Positions 27,086-36,199 of a stretch of 64,000 nucleotides of DNA are shown in pieces (the first letter of the stretch is position 1; every line of letters begins with the position of its first letter). A program made the position numbers and the translations under genes. This stretch comes from Schistosoma haematobium (Eukaryota; Platyhelminthes; Trematoda; Strigeidida; Schistosomatidae): assembly GCF_000699445.3 (NCBI RefSeq), contig NC_067202.1:7621458-7685457 (forward strand), written 5' to 3'. A model generated the notes under the pieces. The model was not told the origin of the DNA. It was given only the letters and a program-made list of their open reading frames with translations, and searched no databases.

Positions 27086-28636
27086 AATTTAAAATAAAGG
27101 TTACCAGCTGAAAATTACATGTAATTAATATAATGTATAGTTGGAGTCTCTATGTATTATCTGAGATAATAGTCACATTATGATTGTTGATAGTTATTGT
27201 TTACGCATGGCTGTGTGATAAAATAAACAAACGATAGGATAAAATGTATCAACACTGTTATTTTTATGTATGCAAATCAAGTCATGCAACATTTAAAAGA
27301 GAAAGTTATTCTTGAATGATTATTTTCACGGTTTCAAGCAGTAGTTCAGTGGTGAAAACATTCAGCCTTCAGCTACTATGTCGCTTGTTCGAACCATTCT
27401 CCACCTACTTCAGTTTTGGAAAGCGGGTAGTACCTTTAACTTCTACACTTAAGTTGTTACTCAAAGCTGAATTCGCTTATCTTAACCCGGTCAATGATGA
27501 GAAAAACTTATGAAGTTTTACAATATGTATATATGCAAATATAATGTTCCTTCTGCGAGTCTCATTGTTTTTCCGGTTCAATAGGTTTCAGGTTTCATTC
27601 AAACTATCATATATATGTTGAGAATTTAAAGTATTTTTATGAGCTATAATTAAATAATGTAAAAAGGTAGTTGAGGATCTGTAATATTCAGCGAACGGAT
27701 GAATGGATTATGCCATCAGTCATTGTTATAATTGTTTGACTGATATAGACTGATCGATTTCAATCCTGAATATCAACACACGCAAATTAATAAATTGAAT
27801 TTTGTTATTCTACTTAACAGTATAAAATTATTACCTTGATAATTACCTGGATCTTTTAGACGAAAACTATTTAGTCTACAGATTGAAATACTCACAATTA
27901 TGGTATTAAGATCTGTCAAGGACAGTAGGTGAAAGAAAATTCTTCTACTAGTACATTTTTATTACTCTAATTATTGTTCAGTTACTAGTTTTCTCGCGAA
28001 ATATTTAAATTTTTGACTCGTTTCTGGGTTTTTTTCGTTGAATTATGTATTTTCTATTCCCTTTCACTGTTTTTTTTCTTATTTCGTTTGGTTTCTTCTC
28101 TTTATCCCCCCCTTAAATTGTTTCATCAACCATAACAGCATATTCCGAACCATGTCATTAAGCATATCTTAGTTGAATGCTATGACAATCGTCCGGTTAC
28201 AGTGTTACGTGATACTAGTGAAATTTTACCACCGTCTAAGGGGGAAGAATTACTACGTATTGTACATGAATATGGATTATCTACGTCATCATCACTACCG
28301 AATATGTCATCCTCATTGTCAACATCATCATCATCTCATTCGATTGGAGGTGCTAAATCATCGACCAGCAAAATTGGTAACAATCATAATTTTTCAACCA
28401 ATACAAATTTGACTAATTCAAATGGATTAAATAATCATAAGACTACTAATACGAGTAGTACTTTGATTGTTCCATCATCTACCATCTTTAATAGTAACAA
28501 TAACACTATTAATAATAGTAATAGTAAGAATATCGTCCCTTCAGTGAGTATATGTTCAACGATTCCTGAGAATTCACAAGTTACTACTAATATGTCGAAT
28601 AAACATAAGAATAATTCTTCGTCTACAATTGTATAA
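5199..28636 (+). CDS. YTHDF: YTH-domain m6A reader, YTHDF type (six coding exons, joined)
   Basis: Joined exons 5199-5301, 6163-6848, 9507-10705, 22961-23372, 25166-25579 and 28139-28636 give 3312 nt, 1103 residues plus TAA. Every intron starts GT and ends AG and every junction is in phase. YTHDF proteins bind N6-methyladenosine in cytoplasmic mRNA and influence its decay and translation. Residues about 1-662 are low-complexity Asn/Ser/Pro/Gln/Tyr sequence, as usual for the family but longer. The YTH fold starts near 664 with 'ARYFIIKS' and '[10 protein letters not shown]' (Trp699), resumes at 888 with '[17 protein letters not shown]' and 'AVRWLYIK', and ends near 983. Residues about 720-887 are an inserted Thr/Asn/Ser-rich segment. 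The third aromatic-cage position is Phe926 rather than Trp. At 1103 residues the protein is almost twice the length of typical animal YTHDF proteins. A YTHDC-type assignment is less likely given the 'WCST.xGN' context. Confidence 0.9.
6163..6848 (+). CDS. YTHDF: YTH gene, coding exon 2 (Pro/Gln/Tyr-rich N-terminal region)
   Basis: Acceptor 'gttattttctag' ends at 6162; donor GTAAGT begins at 6849. The exon encodes residues 35-263 without a stop and ends on a whole codon. The protein is Ser/Pro/Gln/Asn/Tyr-rich, with '[20 protein letters not shown]' near its start and a Cys-containing stretch in the middle. This composition resembles the disordered N-termini of YTHDF proteins. The open frame runs past the donor to 6974, but that extension is intron. 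Confidence 0.85.
7637..7668. repeat. short perfect-armed hairpin in YTH intron 2
   Basis: The arms 'cactgattggt' and 'accaatcagtg' face each other around a short loop. The rest of intron 2 (6849-9506) shows no coding or named repeat that I can support. Confidence 0.4.
9507..10705 (+). CDS. YTHDF: YTH gene, coding exon 3 (Asn/Ser-rich disordered region)
   Basis: Acceptor ends at 9506 after a T-rich tract; donor GTAAGT begins at 10706. The exon encodes residues 264-662 plus two bases of codon 663. It is dominated by Asn and Ser runs, with a short His-rich patch ('NHHRHHHS') and a run of nine or more Ser near the middle, ending 'SELARLNL'. Many AAT/AAC and TCA repeats suggest growth by codon-repeat expansion. 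Such Asn/Ser/Gln/Tyr composition is typical of proteins that condense with RNA. Confidence 0.9.
10740..11200 (-). mobile_element. non-LTR retrotransposon tail (RT C-terminal remnant)
   Basis: Read on the minus strand the frames give '[17 protein letters not shown]' followed in another frame by a Lys/Arg-rich stretch and '[10 protein letters not shown]'. These correspond to the 'FxNxCLRKIL.I.WPDT' and following blocks at the C-terminus of schistosome LINE reverse transcriptases. The frame changes show it is dead. A related copy lies at 48810-49130. It sits just inside YTH intron 3. Confidence 0.7.
13460..13992 (-). mobile_element. A-tailed retroposon family, copy 1 (near full length)
   Basis: Homologous copies lie at 25990-26505, 34115-34604 and 41949-42295, all the same way round. 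On the minus strand the element ends in 'accaatatctatatgtt' and an A/T-rich tail resembling (TAAA)n, as expected for a non-LTR retroposon or SINE. This copy is about 530 bp and keeps the internal block around 13755-13805 that copies 3 and 4 lack. Minus-strand open frames of 71 and 147 codons exist but similar sequence is read in different frames in other copies, so I do not regard it as coding. Family not named. Confidence 0.75.
14792..14827. repeat. (TA)n microsatellite
   Basis: Uninterrupted TA dinucleotide run in YTH intron 3. A second run is at 15123-15150. Confidence 0.95.
15123..15150. repeat. (TA)n microsatellite
   Basis: Uninterrupted TA run in YTH intron 3, 300 bases from the run at 14792. 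Confidence 0.95.
16262..16630. mobile_element. tRNA-headed repeat with inverted hammerhead-like ends
   Basis: The ends are inverted: 'tggagaccaggaagcactg' at the left and 'tagtgcttcctggtctcca' at the right. Between them is a plus-strand tRNA-like segment with an A-box-like 'ttggttaagtgc' and B-box-like 'agttccgatcc'. Both ends are diverged hammerhead segments: the right end reads CCGAGGA ... GGAA ... GTC instead of CTGANGA ... GAAA ... GTC, so it should be inactive. Related to the repeats at 42.8 and 46.9 kb. Confidence 0.65.
17344..17515 (-). mobile_element. Sm-alpha-like repeat fragment with decayed hammerhead
   Basis: Shares 'ggaagcactggacggcc' and 'gggactcctcagcagtgcgc' with the repeat at 42.8 kb, then the tail 'ggttttccatggtggtctagcttcaattgactcatgat'-type block found also at 43010-43060. 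On the minus strand CTGAGGA is intact but the GAAA box has become TAAA, so the ribozyme is probably dead. The tRNA-like part is missing. Confidence 0.7.
20225..20510. mobile_element. head-to-head pair of tRNA-like plus hammerhead-like repeats
   Basis: Minus-strand half: B-box GGTTCGAATCC at 20323-20333 leading to a hammerhead-like segment at 20252-20295. Plus-strand half: A-box-like 'tatgtggataacg', B-box-like TGTTCGAATCC at 20428-20438, then a hammerhead-like segment at 20462-20515. Each core has a single damaging change: CCGACGA on the minus side and CTGGCGA on the plus side, both with GAAA kept. Same family as 45.6-45.9 kb. Confidence 0.7.
22961..23372 (+). CDS. YTHDF: YTH gene, coding exon 4 (first part of the YTH fold)
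   Basis: Acceptor 'ttatatacag' ends at 22960; donor GTGAGT begins at 23373. Codon 663 is AA|T. The exon opens with 'NPVNFD' and continues with 'RARYFIIKS', '[14 protein letters not shown]' and 'GNQCLDEAY', matching in order the first strand, helix and first cage Trp (residue 699) of YTHDF YTH domains. After about residue 719 the family similarity stops abruptly and the rest is Thr/Asn/Asp/Ser low-complexity sequence up to residue 800. Confidence 0.93.
23685..23750 (-). mobile_element. Sm-alpha-like repeat fragment with decayed hammerhead
   Basis: On the minus strand: CTGAGGA (23726-23732), helix II 'gtcacaaatgagac', GAAA (23708-23711), then 'cgcgac-ctgaattccactgctag'. The cleavage-site GTC of the family has become GAC with a deletion, so the U next to the cleaved base is missing. 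Lies in YTH intron 4. Confidence 0.6.
25166..25579 (+). CDS. YTHDF: YTH gene, coding exon 5 (insert, then the core of the YTH fold)
   Basis: Acceptor 'ttttttttaccag' ends at 25165; donor GTTAGT begins at 25580. The exon encodes residues 801-938 in whole codons. The first 87 are Thr/Asn/Ser-rich insert; similarity to YTHDF resumes at residue 888 with '[20 protein letters not shown]' and continues with '[19 protein letters not shown]'. Trp921 matches the second cage Trp; Phe926 sits where YTHDF proteins have the third. Confidence 0.93.
25990..26505 (-). mobile_element. A-tailed retroposon family, copy 2
   Basis: Same order of blocks as the copy at 13460, including 'attggtacaaggaggcacc' near its left end and 'cgagaaggca' near its right end, with the T-rich 'tgtttatttattta' tail (A-rich on the minus strand). 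The most diverged of the four copies. It keeps the internal block missing from copies 3 and 4. Lies in YTH intron 5. Confidence 0.75.
27001..27080. repeat. compound (CT)n(TA)n microsatellite
   Basis: About 25 bases of CT repeats run directly into about 55 bases of TA repeats in YTH intron 5. This is the longest simple repeat in the window. Confidence 0.97.
28139..28636 (+). CDS. YTHDF: YTH gene, last coding exon (end of YTH fold and disordered tail)
   Basis: Acceptor 'caaccataacag' ends at 28138. Residues 939-1103, ending at TAA 28634-28636. The opening '[20 protein letters not shown]' and 'VLRDTSEI' matches the last strands of the YTH fold, where animal YTHDFs have a similar 'N.PVT..RDTQEV' track. 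From about residue 985 the tail is again Ser/Asn/Thr-rich. Confidence 0.92.
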   Translation, partial: HIPNHVIKHILVECYDNRPVTVLRDTSEILPPSKGEELLRIVHEYGLSTSSSLPNMSSSLSTSSSSHSIGGAKSSTSKIGNNHNFSTNTNLTNSNGLNNHKTTNTSSTLIVPSSTIFNSNNNTINNSNSKNIVPSVSICSTIPENSQVTTNMSNKHKNNSSSTIV

Positions 28637-28768
28637 ATTATCATATGATCCTCTCAATTTCTTCTATTTCGTTAACTTCAGTGATATATATAATATAAAT
28701 ATGTACAGTTTTCTTTTTCTAAATGAAGTCGTCGATTAGATATCTGTCATCTTCAAGTTTATTCCCAG

Positions 28769-28774
28769 AATAAA
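28769..28774 (+). promoter_or_regulatory. possible polyadenylation signal of the YTH gene
   Basis: An AATAAA hexamer lies about 130 bases after the stop codon. Such hexamers are common by chance in AT-rich DNA, so this is only the nearest good candidate; a longer 3' UTR is possible. Confidence 0.35.
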
Positions 28775-28979
28775 ATAATCCTATTCATTTCTTGAGTATC
28801 AACTTTTATATACTACTGAAAAAAAGCAGTTTCGTATCTTTGGTAAGTGAAATAGTGTTCTTTTTTACGTTAAAATTATGTGTTTAAACAGTCATTGTGT
28901 ATGATACTATGGGTTTTTGAAGATTGTTGAATTTTATAGTTTGTATCACAAACTGAATTCAGTTAGATAACTTTTGAAA

Positions 28980-29330
28980 ATCGGGATGCACTGGACAGCG
29001 GTTTCATCCTAGTGTTGGATGACTCATCGACAGTGAGAATCTGTGACCAGTGAAGTTCGTTTTGGTAGGATGTCGGGCATTCGCCCACCAAAAACATTCA
29101 GAGGTGATTACGCAATATCCCGAATACACCTCATTCAGGAATATGAACCACTGAATTACTAACACAGTGGTCTAAAGCTTAAGCGCTTAACACAAGACCT
29201 CAAGGTCCTGGATATTAATCTCCGATTAAGTTGTAAAAGCATACTTCTGCGAAGTCTCATTCTAGGACGTAACAGATGTCTGGTGATTCTTGATCTTAAC
29301 CACTAACTTGTGTAATGTCATTTAAACCAG
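28980..29330. mobile_element. decayed tRNA-headed hammerhead repeat, inverted ends
   Basis: Left end 'atgcactggacagcggtttcatcctag' is a minus-strand hammerhead-like segment (GAAA and GTC kept, but CTGANGA has become TCGATGA). The right end near 29235-29300 has a plus-strand counterpart, more decayed ('ctaggacgtaacagatgtctgg'). Between them 'cttaagcgcttaac' resembles the tRNA-like A-box region. It lies just past the YTH gene. Confidence 0.55.
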
Positions 29331-32300
29331 ATAAGTTATTATTTCACTACTTAATTGGCTTATTATTTACGTACCCAGAGTCATCGTCGACATTTCTTTT
29401 TTGTTAAATTAAATCTATCTACGTATAAATACACATGAGTTCTAATTACTCTAACTCAGTATATTGCAGTACAGATTCCCTCAACAGTTCTATCTTCTTA
29501 CTCTTTGTCTAGTTCAGCTAATCGATTGTTTAGGAGCATAGATATTAAATAACTTGTAATATTTAGATTCCATGAAAAAATTCTGTCAATCGGTTCCAAA
29601 GATGTCCGCCAACCTACCAATTTATTGCTGCTAACTTTGTACACGTGAAGTAGTATGACTTAAAGCGGAATATTTACATTCTAAAATTAATAACTCAAAT
29701 ATTATTGTTCAAATGTAAACATCAAAGCCTGCTATCGTGGTTTGATTATTATTTTCATAAAAAGACATGCCTTCATTGCATATCGACTTCAAATAGATAG
29801 TCATAGGAAATCAGTGGACCACCGATTTCCATCAATTTCAAACTATTTAGTCTTACATTTTTAGCACCTTCATGTCTTATGCTAATGAATACGTTATTGA
29901 TTTATTCTTATCTCACTCCTTACTCTTTTTTGACCGCTTTGAGTCAAGGTTTCTTACTAGAGTTCTGAGAATACATTTTAAGCTCAGTTAGCTTGTAATA
30001 AACGTACAGTTATTGATTAGCGTAATGATTCTCCTAAGATAACTATCACCACAGAGAGTCATTAAAAGCTGGTCGTAACCGGCAGATATCAATGATGTCA
30101 AGAGTAAAATATCTCTTTATATTCATCAATAATTAATTATCGATCACTTAATTTCAATCTAAATAGTTTGAGTATATTATACTGGCCATGAGACATGAAA
30201 TGATTCAATCCTGTATGTATATGCACCATCAAAGAATCTGAATTTTTAAAAAAAATAAACAACTGCATACAATTTTTCCTGCTTTCTTTATTGCTTATAC
30301 AACCAATATTGATTCGTAAAACAAAGAATACCATCTTCAAATTGGACTAGTCCTCCTCGTAAATCATTACTTTGGTGAGACTATTAATCATAAACGAACC
30401 AGTCAAATTCAAGATATTGCCTCTTGGACTTTTGCCTAAAATGCTTTTATCCATGTGACTACAATGCCTTATTGTATTAGAGCTTATTTAATTTGGTGAT
30501 GAGAACCCTAACTCTTATTTATAACCCAATTTTGAAACTAATAAGTGATTAAAGAGGAAGAATGTATTTGTAAAATCTCAGCGAAAGAATTTTGAATTAA
30601 ATCCAACGTTTCGCCTGGCAATCTGGTCCAAGCTAATAAGTGATTAAAATTTCTTGAGATCACTTAAGAATCGTTGGAGAGTTGTCCATCAACTACAGTC
30701 GCGTCGAAAGATTTTTTTCCCTTTCATATTTCATAATTACATCATATTTAAATAATTCCAGCTCTTAAAAGTTACCAATTTTTATTGATTTCTGATTTAT
30801 TGATTCAAAATAGCTACTTACCTACCATATATTGATTACTTTTTATTTCTCGTATACAACAAATTATGATTTATCTAGAATGCAGATTTTATGAATGTTC
30901 AGTCTGTTTAATAATATATATTATTTTAGTTGCGAAATGAACTCATCAAATTCATAGACAGTTCAAGACCAAGGTCATCAGTTGCGTCGTCCGTATCATA
31001 ACCATGGTAACAGAGGTCATTCCAGTAGTCACCGACTTGAATGAACTTTACTATTATTATTTGTTGGCATGATTACTTAATAGTTTCGTGTGTATGTGTT
31101 TAGTTATTCTATGATTCATTTATTGTATTTAATGGTGTTTTATGTGTTATAGGAGCTAATGATGATAGACAATGACGAAACCACTGCAATTAAACCATCT
31201 AGCTCGTAGAATACGTCACTAAAAGCATCTACATGAACTGCACATTTTTTCTTTCATTTCATCATTTAGTGAATTATTAGGTGTGTTTTTTTTTCATTAA
31301 ACTGGATAGACCTATGAAATTACAATGTATACTGTTGAAAATACAGTGTTACCATTAAGACAGATAGTAAATTTAAGGAAATATTTCCTGGAAATAAGCT
31401 TGGACCAGATTACCAGGCGAAACGTTGTATTTACTTCAGATTCTTTCTCTGAGATTTTACAAATACATTCTTCCTCTTTAAAGTCTCACATCAACTCAGC
31501 ACCCAAATACTGTAAAACTATTCGATCAAATTTAGACGAAATTTCTTAGTAAACTATTTATCCATCGTTCATTACGTTTATGAAATCTCTTCTCCTTGGA
31601 CTTCTGTGATCACTTTTTAAATTAATCAAGTTCATCACAATTAGTTCATTTTCGTTAATAGATCCTTCACGATGATGTTTAATCCTGCATGTGACAGTAT
31701 TCAAGTTTATCTTAACAGATAAAGTCAAATATTGACAGAGACTGGTTATACTGTATTGTAAAAGTTGATTATAGAGAAATGTAAACTCGTACAACTAGTG
31801 AAAACGATATATATTTTCCACACAATATAGCATATAACACACAAGCTATCATGACCTTTTGATAGTTCACCTGATAGCACTTCTCTAATACACATGAAAC
31901 AACAGTTTATTGTTAAAGAATTCCAAAATGCACCAGTTATTTTTTGTCTTTTGATGGGGAAAACCTTTGCTACGGATTGAAGTTATCTGTAGAATGATTA
32001 GGAGCTATCAAACACTAGACTGATTAGCTTGTTTTGTTCTAATCTGGAGTTTTACTCATGATCTTGGACTGTATCGATTCTGAAGACTGCTTTTTGCTGA
32101 GACCAAGTTGCTCCTAGACCATCAAACTTATAATCCAGCGGCCGTTCTTTATTCCTTTGTGTCAGTCAGTTAATCATAATCAAAGTATACCCTCACACAA
32201 ATTCCCATTGCCTTTAATTTTCGTGCTACGTTCGCACAACGACATTAAATTACTAAGATATATACCAAAGGAATCGAAATAATGTAGTAGTAATAACAAT

Positions 32301-32439
32301 GAGAGAAACTGGACATTGAGAATATGATACGAAAAGACAGAATAAATACGTATACATAAATAAGTACTAGAAATCAAGATCTGAAGGAAACTATGACATG
32401 AATATACTTTATCCACTGTGACGGATTCTGATTGTTATT

Positions 32440-32660
32440 CCTCGGACTTCAGTTTGGCAGTCTCCATCTACCAAGATGACTCTGATCAACGTTCAGCAAC
32501 ATCACGGAGTGATCCCATGTTTTAGTCTCGGTGCTCCTCTTCCAACCTAGTTCTTTACTAGCGGAGATCGTCCGCCGAAATAGGCGGTTTACAAGCATAT
32601 ATAATACATGTCGCAATTACTTTAATTTATAACTCTATCAGTTGATTCTCCATCCTGTCT
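32440..32660 (-). mobile_element. LINE C-terminal fragment, highly decayed
   Basis: Minus-strand translation with many stops shows pieces such as 'RTRLEEEHRD', 'MGSLRDVA' and 'SHLGRWRLPN', in the order seen in the 'GWKK.RGGQ..TW...LK.L...LSHVGRCRLPGWGPRD' tail of schistosome LINEs (compare 62910-63170). Weak but in the right order. Confidence 0.4.
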
Positions 32661-34114
32661 TGGTGTCCTATGCCTGCTTTGAATACCGTCCTATCAGATG
32701 TTAAAGGCACGTATGGCTGTATCCTTGAATCCCACTCATGTTTTCTACTTTCATAGACCATAGTTTATAACCACAGGGTATTACAAAGTGTAGTGCTCTG
32801 TAGTATACTCATCCATAGGTTGGAAGACGGACATTTCAGAAATGACACAAGAGGCCGACCGATCTTTCTGAATCGATGACGTTATTTTGTCAGACACCAC
32901 CGTTCGTTACTACTTCTGCTGTTGCTGAATAACTAAAAAAACATTCCCACGTATGTCTCTTCAACCTACACTTTATATACGTGTTGAAGTAGGAATCAAT
33001 ACTAAAACGTATCATTAACAGAATTAATAGTCGGTCACAAAATAATCAGGTTGTTACCACATTTAGTTTTAATCATTTTAAATGTTTCCTAGTCGTTTTG
33101 TGGACAATATTTAATAGGATAAATAGTTAACACTCAAAACTTACGTTTTTTCATCATATCACGTAGACAGGACTTCCCTTGATAATTTTTAAATACCAAG
33201 GGCGGCACAAGAAAATCGCTCCATTAGTAGTAGGCACTCACTACCCCCTATCAGGGATATAACATCAATACGTTTAAGTTTCACAGTGATTATCTCACTG
33301 AGTTGATGTTCAATGTTTCACATTCCCTAAATTTATTCATTTCACTGTACTAAACAACCATCATCCATTTTCATCAGCTATATCTATCTCACTACTGATT
33401 TGTTTAGAATCACTTTAGGGGTATGGATTATCGACAGGACTTTAGGGATTCTTTTATGATTCATTAGTGATCCAGTATATTATTATTAACTCTTATTCAT
33501 AAAACATATTTTATTATTATTCTCTTTTGATCTGAATAATTTGACAAATAATTCCTTTCTATCATATGATCCAAATTCTATTCTAAATAAGTTTCTTATC
33601 ACATGGTATAACAAGAATCATACATTTCATTCCATAGATGGCTTATAATTATATTGTCTGATACTTTAAATTGGATAATAATGAATCATAATAAGTTTAA
33701 GCTTTCATCTTTATTGTTACAAATTCCACGCCTTTATGAAATGATTAAATAACTTCCAGTTGTACGTTTTCAACTTATTACTACACATATGTATACATGC
33801 TTGTTGCATTTAAAAGAGAGAGCTATTTGTCAATAATGTATTTCTTGTATTTAATACTTCGATTGTTAAACATGAATATTACTTATAAGTTTGATTACTT
33901 AATTTATTTAAAAGTAGTTATAAGAATGTAAACAACATTACTTCAAACAAAATGATACTTGAGCATAATTCCACACAACATGTCAGTTGTATTTCGCATT
34001 CTCCAGTTAAATGTTTTAAGGAATTCTATAATTCTTAAAGTCATACATGTTTGGTAATAATGATTTTCTAAATTTCTGATAGAATTTGAATCTCCCTCTG
34101 TTTCCATTGCTTAC

Positions 34115-34604
34115 CATATCTTTATTTATTTATTTATTTTAACACATAGATATTGGTACAAGGAGGCACCAAGTACATATTGCGCCACACAAATCTCATT
34201 CGATATGTGTGAGGGCTGTGATATTGCTCGGGTGCCCAGACCGAAGCAGGTGGTTTTCTTAGGGGGCCACTCCCCGAGCCTTCGACCTGAAGGTCTGATA
34301 CACAAGGCGGTGGAGCATCGTAAGGAGATGCAGTTCCATGGTAGCCGGTGACCAACGATTGGTTCATACGCCATTTATTCCCTCAGGACACTGGAGCCCA
34401 TGTGCACCATTGGTTTGGGATCTGGTTAAAGCGCCGTACATTCACTTTTCGTCCTCTCATTTTCGTAAACAACACACATGGTGCGAGAAGGCAATGAGTA
34501 GGACTTCCCTAGCAGAGGCTATATACGCGTGGCCATGTGAGAGCATTTCGAGAGGGAGAGCGGACTCTCCCCACTCTCGACCGTACCAGGGCATTTGAGG
34601 GCTT
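34115..34604 (-). mobile_element. A-tailed retroposon family, copy 3 (deletion subfamily)
   Basis: Very similar to the copy at 13460. It has a clear (ATTT)n run at its left end, an A-rich tail on the minus strand. It lacks about 45 bases after 'ttggtttgg', joining straight to 'atctggttaaagcgcc'. The copy at 41949 has the same junction, so the two descend from one deleted source. Confidence 0.8.
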
Positions 34605-36199
34605 ATCAAGCATCGAAGAATGTAGATGATTTATAAGTCCAATAAAGAGGATTACAATAGGCTAGAAGTGTTGGGGATACAAGATCCCTAGAAATCAATT
34701 GGTAAACGTCTCATTTTTACATCATAAACGCCCATTTTTACCTTCATTTTGTATTTTCCACTTGGAAGAAACTTAAATGTCGTTGGTTCGTTTCCTTTCT
34801 TAATAAGTTATTTTGTGACTTTGTCCAAGGATAATTTGGGACTGTATTATAAACCCTTTGGTTGTGTGTTTGTTCGTTCATGCTTCTGGCTGCTTGTGTA
34901 ATGTATTTTTTTCCGGTCTGGATCAGGTCTTCTCCTTTGAGTTATCAGGTATGTGGCTCAGTGGAATAACGTAGCTTGTCCTGTTACTGTATTATTGACT
35001 TCGTCCCGTTTTGCTGGTTTTAAGCGATATCGTAATATTTTCAAACGTAGCAGGGTATTAGCTTTTTATTTACACTGAGTAGCTTACAGAATTCCTTCAT
35101 AGCAATGTCATTTTCAGCCCCTCCTAAGCTTCCATTCTTTTTCCTCGATGACCGTCAGTTCACGATGAATACGCAATCTAATCCAATCAGAAATTTGTAA
35201 ACAATGTAAAATCATTTACCAACTGTCACAATTTCCTTGTGGATAATTCGTTTTCTAAGTTTTCGTTTGATAACTTTTTAGTATTAACTTTGTATGGTCA
35301 ATAACTAACTAACGAAAGGAGTATATTTAAATAAATATCTCTCTTATTAGCATACTGTTGGGGTGTTTAATCCTCAGGTAACCATCTAATTACTGATGAT
35401 TTTGTTATTCGTAGTTCGGAACAACACATAAGCGAACAACATTATTTTTAATTTGGTCTTCATCAGACTTTACGCTAATATACAAGAATATTTTTGTGTG
35501 TATGAAACTATTAAACCAATCGAGACAGTTTATGAGTCAATGATCATCGAAGGTCATGTGTTTGATTCCCGGATATGGGTTTGTGGATGTGCACTGATTA
35601 AAAGTTCCATAACATAAAGAAATGGCCGTCTGGTTTTTTCAGGTTTTCAATTGTGGTCAAACTAAGGTCAGTTCATGATTTAAACTATGATAGCTTTACA
35701 ATACTTTAAAACTCTCCTATACTAATACTGGGCGTATGATAAATTTACAACAAGTTTTGGAACAGTAAATTAAGTCAAATGAAAAGTTACATTTAGATAG
35801 GTGTGGAAGTCACATGAAATAATTGTTACTAATTACGTATTATGAAACAAAAGCATTGACATCCCTAAAAATAGCTTTATTATCCACTCGTACTTTTCTC
35901 GTCCTATTGATTCATATATATATATGATATAAAATGTCACCTTATCTTTGTTTGTAGACCCTCAGCGACTATGAATTATATAGAAAATTTAAATATGTTC
36001 GAAACTATTCAAATGGAATGTCAAACATTTACGTGTATGTGTTAATTCATTCTCAAGGTTGCATGTATGTATTCTGTAACCATGTTTAATGGTAGCCTAA
36101 TGAAATCCCTATTATAACATTTCCCTCATGATGCTGAGTGGTTCCAGTATTTCACTTTCTATTTAATACATCAAAATACAATAAACTTTGACATATTTT

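Larger units (their letters stand above)
28775..34110. other. intergenic, mostly featureless
   Basis: Apart from the repeat at 28980 and a LINE fragment near 32440, I see no gene. The open frames here are under 80 codons, lack splice-site support and resemble nothing I know. Confidence 0.5.
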
